Assembly: GCA_017501125.1 (NCBI GenBank) | Contig: JAFVXN010000128.1 | Coordinates: forward strand, 1-8,218 | DNA: 8,218 nt | Source of the DNA: Clostridia bacterium | Lineage (GTDB): Bacteria; Bacillota; Clostridia; Christensenellales; Borkfalkiaceae | Direction of reading: 5' to 3' | Shown: piece by piece, positions 5,782 to 8,218 of the stretch | How positions within the stretch are numbered: position 1 is the stretch's first letter | How the letters are laid out: each line of letters starts with the position of its first letter | Program-made: the position numbers and the translations under genes | The notes under the pieces: model-generated | What the model saw: only the letters and a program-made list of their open reading frames with translations | Databases searched by the model: none | Told to the model about the DNA's origin: nothing

Positions 5782-6684
5782 TTATTCTTTGGTCGCGAGG
5801 GAGTCGTAGGTGACCTCTTTGCCGAGGAAATAGACGCCGAACATACCAGGACCGACGCACGCGCCGACGGAGGTGTTGATATAGTTGATGTTGAAGTCGT
5901 CGTCGGTGAGATTAAGACGGGATTTCAGTTCCTCTTTTAAGACGAGGACGTCGTCGAGGCAATCGGCGTGACGGATATAGAACCCCATATCGTTGGGGAC
6001 GTAGTTTTCCACGACCCTTTCCACCGTGCGCGCAATCGAGCGTTTTCTACCCTTTACCTTTTCGATGGAGACGTTGTAGCCGTGCACGTCGGAGATGATC
6101 AAGGGTTTGACGGCGAGAAGGTCGCCGAAGAAGGCGCTTGCCGCCTTGATTCTACCAGCCTGTTTAAGCCACGTCAATTTTTCCACCGAGCCCTCTTGGT
6201 TGATATATTTTGCGTTTTCTTCCACCCAAGCGGCGGTTTCTTCGATCGTCTTGCCTTCCGCGCGGAGTTTTGCGGCTTTTACGCAGAGGATTGCGAGGCC
6301 TCCACAGGCGTTTTTGGAGTTGATGCAGATGATTTTTCTATCGGGATATTGCCCGTCCAACTCCCTCTTTGCCGCCACTACGGAGTTCGCGCAGGTAGAA
6401 AGGGCGGAGGTGGTGGAGATGGAGAGGATATCGTACCCCTCTTTGAGGTAGGGCTCGAAAGCGTCGATAAACGCCTGCGTGTTGACGGCGGAGGTGGTAA
6501 ACCTCTTGCCTTCGCGCAACAGATCGTAGAATTCCTTTGCCGACATATATTTCCAGTCGAGGTTGGACTCGTAGTCCTTTCCTTCGTAGACGAAGTGGGT
6601 GGGGACGTACTGAATGTCGTATTTTTCGCGTGTTTCCTTTTGCAGGTCGCTGCAAGTATCGGTGATGATGACGAATTTATTCAT
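5782..6684 (-). CDS. degV: DegV family fatty-acid-binding protein (FakB-like), copy 2
   Basis: A 300-residue paralogue of the downstream DegV protein, aligning with no internal gap. It shows DTCSDL (9-14), Thr64-Ser65 in the TSQPS-equivalent segment, TTSALS (91-96), KQAGR (174-178), AFFGDLLAVKPLI (184-196) and GPG (278-280). The usual histidine before GPG is Cys276 here. Residues 139-157 and EKVKGRKRSIAR (208-219) are identical to copy 1. Differences concentrate in likely ligand-facing loops (residues 30-45, 88-104 and 122-132), so the copies may prefer different acyl chains, as is known for FakB pairs; that is inference. AGGAGA lies about 7 bases before ATG, with a consensus promoter and a separate terminator. 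It is divergent from the MFS transporter gene across 209 bases. Confidence 0.92.
   Translation of the reverse strand: MNKFVIITDTCSDLQKETREKYDIQYVPTHFVYEGKDYESNLDWKYMSAKEFYDLLREGKRFTTSAVNTQAFIDAFEPYLKEGYDILSISTTSALSTCANSVVAAKRELDGQYPDRKIICINSKNACGGLAILCVKAAKLRAEGKTIEETAAWVEENAKYINQEGSVEKLTWLKQAGRIKAASAFFGDLLAVKPLIISDVHGYNVSIEKVKGRKRSIARTVERVVENYVPNDMGFYIRHADCLDDVLVLKEELKSRLNLTDDDFNINYINTSVGACVGPGMFGVYFLGKEVTYDSLATKE
6221..6270. repeat. Near-identical segment shared by the two DegV genes, copy 2
   Basis: Matches 5152-5201 at 48 of 50 bases. A second shared patch, 6032-6063, matches 4963-4994 with one mismatch and encodes part of the KVKGRKRSIAR block. Confidence 0.7.
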
Positions 6685-6729
6685 TGCATTTTCTCCTAAA
6701 TATCATATTTTTTTATGACTTAATGCAAT
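6683..6729 (-). other. Inverted repeats around the 5' leader of DegV copy 2
   Basis: ATTGCATT (6683-6690, overlapping the start codon) and AATGCAAT (6722-6729, just after the -10 box) are perfect 8-bp complements. They enclose a second inverted repeat TCATA (6703-6707)/TATGA (6714-6718). If transcription starts near 6724-6726, about five pairs of the outer stem would be in the mRNA and would loop out the ribosome-binding site. The structure is short and AT-rich, so it may be chance. Confidence 0.25.
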
Positions 6730-6730
6730 C

Positions 6731-6759
6731 ATTATAATATTTTTGTCGAATATTGTCAA
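6731..6759 (-). promoter_or_regulatory. Consensus sigma-A promoter of DegV copy 2
   Basis: On the minus strand, perfect TTGACA (6759-6754), 17-bp spacer and perfect TATAAT (6736-6731), 46 bases before the start codon. The -35 region reads TTGACAATATTCGACAA, an imperfect relative of the palindrome on the acyltransferase promoter. Confidence 0.93.
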
Positions 6760-6769
6760 CGGCTTTTCA

Positions 6770-6791
6770 CGAAAAACGTCACGATTTTTCG
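6770..6791. other. Inverted repeat in the divergent DegV/MFS promoter region
   Basis: CGAAAAA (6770-6776) and TTTTTCG (6785-6791) form 7-bp arms separated by 8 bases, just upstream of the DegV -35 box. It could bind a regulator of the divergent pair, but it is AT-rich and may be fortuitous. Confidence 0.2.
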
Positions 6792-6795
6792 ATGT

Positions 6796-6822
6796 AAATT
6801 TTATCAAAGATAAAAGAAAAAA
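6796..6822. repeat. Palindromic 27-bp element, copy 2 (upstream of MFS promoter)
   Basis: The core is TTTTATC (6799-6805), AAA, GATAAAA (6809-6815), then G and six As. It aligns with 199-225 and ends 21 bp before the MFS -35 box (18 bp in copy 1). GC/GC in the arms of copy 1 is AT/AT here, so pairing is conserved while sequence changes. It lies between two divergent promoters and is therefore outside both predicted transcripts, which favours a DNA-level role. Confidence 0.6.
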
Positions 6823-6836
6823 GTTCGTGATTTTGC

Positions 6837-6865
6837 TTGCCATTAAAAAAGGGCTGTGCTATAAT
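6837..6865 (+). promoter_or_regulatory. Sigma-A promoter of the MFS transporter gene
   Basis: TTGCCA (6837-6842), 17-bp spacer and perfect TATAAT (6860-6865) with the extended -10 dinucleotide TG at 6857-6858. The leader to the start codon is about 28 bases. Confidence 0.85.
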
Positions 6866-6893
6866 GGTCGAAAACTTTTAAGAAGGGCGAAAG

Positions 6894-8156
6894 ATGAAGA
6901 AAGGCTATGCGCGCCTTACGTGGGCGTGCTATATCAGCAATATTACGATGTCGGCGGTGGCGTGTTTGTCCCCGCTCTTGTTTTTGACCTTTCACGAGGG
7001 GTATAATATCTCTTTTTCCCTGCTGGGATTTCTCCTGTTAATCAATTTTGCGACGCAACTGTCCGTCGACTTAATTTTCTCCTTTTTCTCGCACAAATTC
7101 AACCTTGCGTGGACGGTCAAGACGATGCCGTTGATTGCGTTGGTGGGGTTTGTGATATACGCGCTCGCACCCGTGATATTCCCTGCCGTCCCCTACGTAG
7201 GGCTCTTAGTCGGCACGGTTATTTTCTCGGCGGCTAGCGGCTTGAACGAGGTGCTGATATCCCCCGTCGTTGCGGCGATTCCCTCGGACGATCCCGACAA
7301 AGAGGTGAGCAAGTTGCACGCCGTCTTCGCGTGGGGCGTCGTGGGGGTAGTGCTCCTTTCCACCCTGTTTTTGTGGCTGTGCGGACGGGAGTTTTGGCAG
7401 TGGTTGATTGCCCTCCTTGCGCTTCTCCCTGCCCTTGCTTTTTGCCTGTTTATCGGCTGTAAAATCCCTGAGATGAAGACGCCTGAAAAGACGAAAGACG
7501 CCGCCCGTTTTTTGAAAAACAAGGGGGCATGGCTGTGTGTAATCGGTATTTTCTTAGGCGGTGCGGCTGAGTTGACTATGTCTGGGTGGGCGTCTACCTA
7601 CTTAGAGGAGGCGCTGGGGCTCGACAAAGTGTGGGGGGATATCTTGGGCGTGGCGACGTTTGCCGCGACGCAGGGCGTTGGTCGCACGCTGTATGCGAAA
7701 ATCGGCAAGAACGCCCCTCGTGCCCTTTGTCTGGGTGCGATAGGTGCGTTCGTCTGCTATTTGCTTGCCGCGCTCTCGCCTTGGGGTTGGCTGGGGCTTA
7801 TCGGTTGCGGTTTGACGGGCTTTTGCGTGTCGATGCTCTGGCCGGGGAGTTTGATTATTTCCTCGGCGAAATTCCCCACGGGTGGCGTACTTATTTTTGC
7901 GTTGATGGCGGCTGGCGGCGACTTGGGCGCGGCGCTCGGCCCGCAGATGGTCGGCGCGGTTGCGGACGCGGCTATTGCGATTCCTGCCCTTGCTTCGTGG
8001 GCGGAAGGGCTTGGTATGACGGCGGGGCAGTTGGGTATGCGTGCAGGGCTACTGATAGGCGCGCTCTTTCCGCTCTTTGCCATCGTCGTGTACGGGCATA
8101 TGTGGCGAAAGGATAATAAAGAAAAGAGACTTTTGTACGGAGAGGAAGGGCGATGA
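6894..8156 (+). CDS. Major facilitator superfamily transporter, probable sugar type
   Basis: A 420-residue integral membrane protein with about 12 hydrophobic segments, roughly at residues 10-32, 41-65, 77-97, 101-127, 143-163, 167-189, 212-235, 248-266, 277-296, 299-320, 331-358 and 383-401. A charged central loop (190-211) separates the two six-helix halves, and the tail is short, basic and cytoplasmic. The layout and segments such as GLNEVLISPVVAAIP (116-130) and FAWGVVGVVLLSTLFL (145-160) resemble uncharacterised clostridial MFS proteins related to FucP-like sugar:proton symporters. The substrate cannot be read from sequence. ATG is preceded by AGAAGGG (6881-6887). Its stop overlaps the next gene's start by 4 bp (ATGA), indicating a translationally coupled operon. 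A palindromic element upstream is shared with the GH3 gene, which hints at joint control of sugar uptake and hydrolysis. Confidence 0.88.
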   Translation: MKKGYARLTWACYISNITMSAVACLSPLLFLTFHEGYNISFSLLGFLLLINFATQLSVDLIFSFFSHKFNLAWTVKTMPLIALVGFVIYALAPVIFPAVPYVGLLVGTVIFSAASGLNEVLISPVVAAIPSDDPDKEVSKLHAVFAWGVVGVVLLSTLFLWLCGREFWQWLIALLALLPALAFCLFIGCKIPEMKTPEKTKDAARFLKNKGAWLCVIGIFLGGAAELTMSGWASTYLEEALGLDKVWGDILGVATFAATQGVGRTLYAKIGKNAPRALCLGAIGAFVCYLLAALSPWGWLGLIGCGLTGFCVSMLWPGSLIISSAKFPTGGVLIFALMAAGGDLGAALGPQMVGAVADAAIAIPALASWAEGLGMTAGQLGMRAGLLIGALFPLFAIVVYGHMWRKDNKEKRLLYGEEGR

Positions 8157-8218
8157 GAAAACGCATCAATTTTATCTGGCTAATATCCTTTTTAGCCGTG
8201 TCGATAGCGGCGTGGGGG
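8153..8218 (+). CDS. Start of a membrane or exported protein, truncated by window end
   Basis: ATG at 8153 overlaps the MFS stop codon in the sequence ATGA and is preceded by GAGAGGAAGGG (8140-8150). Twenty-two codons are visible. They begin MRKRINF and continue as an unbroken hydrophobic stretch (IWLISFLAVSIAAW), the form of a signal peptide or N-terminal membrane anchor. No lipobox cysteine is seen in the visible part. The product is not identifiable. Tight coupling suggests it works with, or is at least co-expressed with, the transporter. Confidence 0.7.
   Translation, partial: MRKRINFIWLISFLAVSIAAWG

Noticed and set aside
1..8218. CRISPR array, tRNA, rRNA, riboswitch, integrase or insertion sequence
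   Set aside because: No regularly spaced direct repeats, no cloverleaf or conserved RNA cores, no long conserved leaders, and no transposase or recombinase motifs were seen on either strand.

Overview
The window looks like chromosomal DNA from a Gram-positive, Firmicutes-type bacterium, most likely an anaerobic gut clostridium. The grounds are the strong purine-rich Shine-Dalgarno sites (AGGAGG, AAGGAAGG), near-perfect sigma-A promoters (TTGACA, 17 bp, TATAAT), compact Rho-independent terminators, and the gene families present (WYL regulator, GH3 beta-glucosidase, DegV/FakB pair). This placement is inference; there is no rRNA or marker gene. Base composition is intermediate and even across the window. 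There are no tRNA, rRNA, CRISPR, insertion-sequence or phage signals, and no gene-free stretch longer than about 210 bases.

Layout: (1) bases 1-117 are the 3' end of a WYL-type regulator, closed by a clean terminator. (2) 296-2737 is a cytoplasmic family-3 glycoside hydrolase with its own promoter. (3) 2856-3695 is a diacylglycerol-kinase-family lipid kinase and 3838-4626 a membrane-anchored PlsC-type acyltransferase, each with its own consensus promoter. (4) On the minus strand, converging on the acyltransferase across two terminators, are two tandem DegV/FakB-type fatty-acid-binding proteins (4710-5615 and 5782-6684), each with its own promoter. (5) Divergent from the second DegV gene, 6894-8156 encodes a 12-TM major facilitator transporter overlapping by 4 bp the start of another gene that runs off the window.

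How the genes may fit together: four consecutive genes are phospholipid-related. FakB proteins present fatty acids for activation to acyl-phosphate, PlsC makes phosphatidic acid from lyso-phosphatidate, and the lipid kinase can return diacylglycerol to phosphatidic acid. They are separate transcription units, so the grouping is functional neighbourhood rather than an operon. The GH3 enzyme and the MFS transporter at the two ends are sugar-type functions.

The most unusual signal is non-coding. A 27-bp sequence with a palindromic core lies just upstream of both the GH3 and the MFS promoter. The two copies differ at only four positions, and those are two paired, symmetry-preserving changes. A weaker shared motif, TGACAAAT, occurs in the upstream regions of the lipid genes. 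I see no evidence for a wholly new multi-gene system here.
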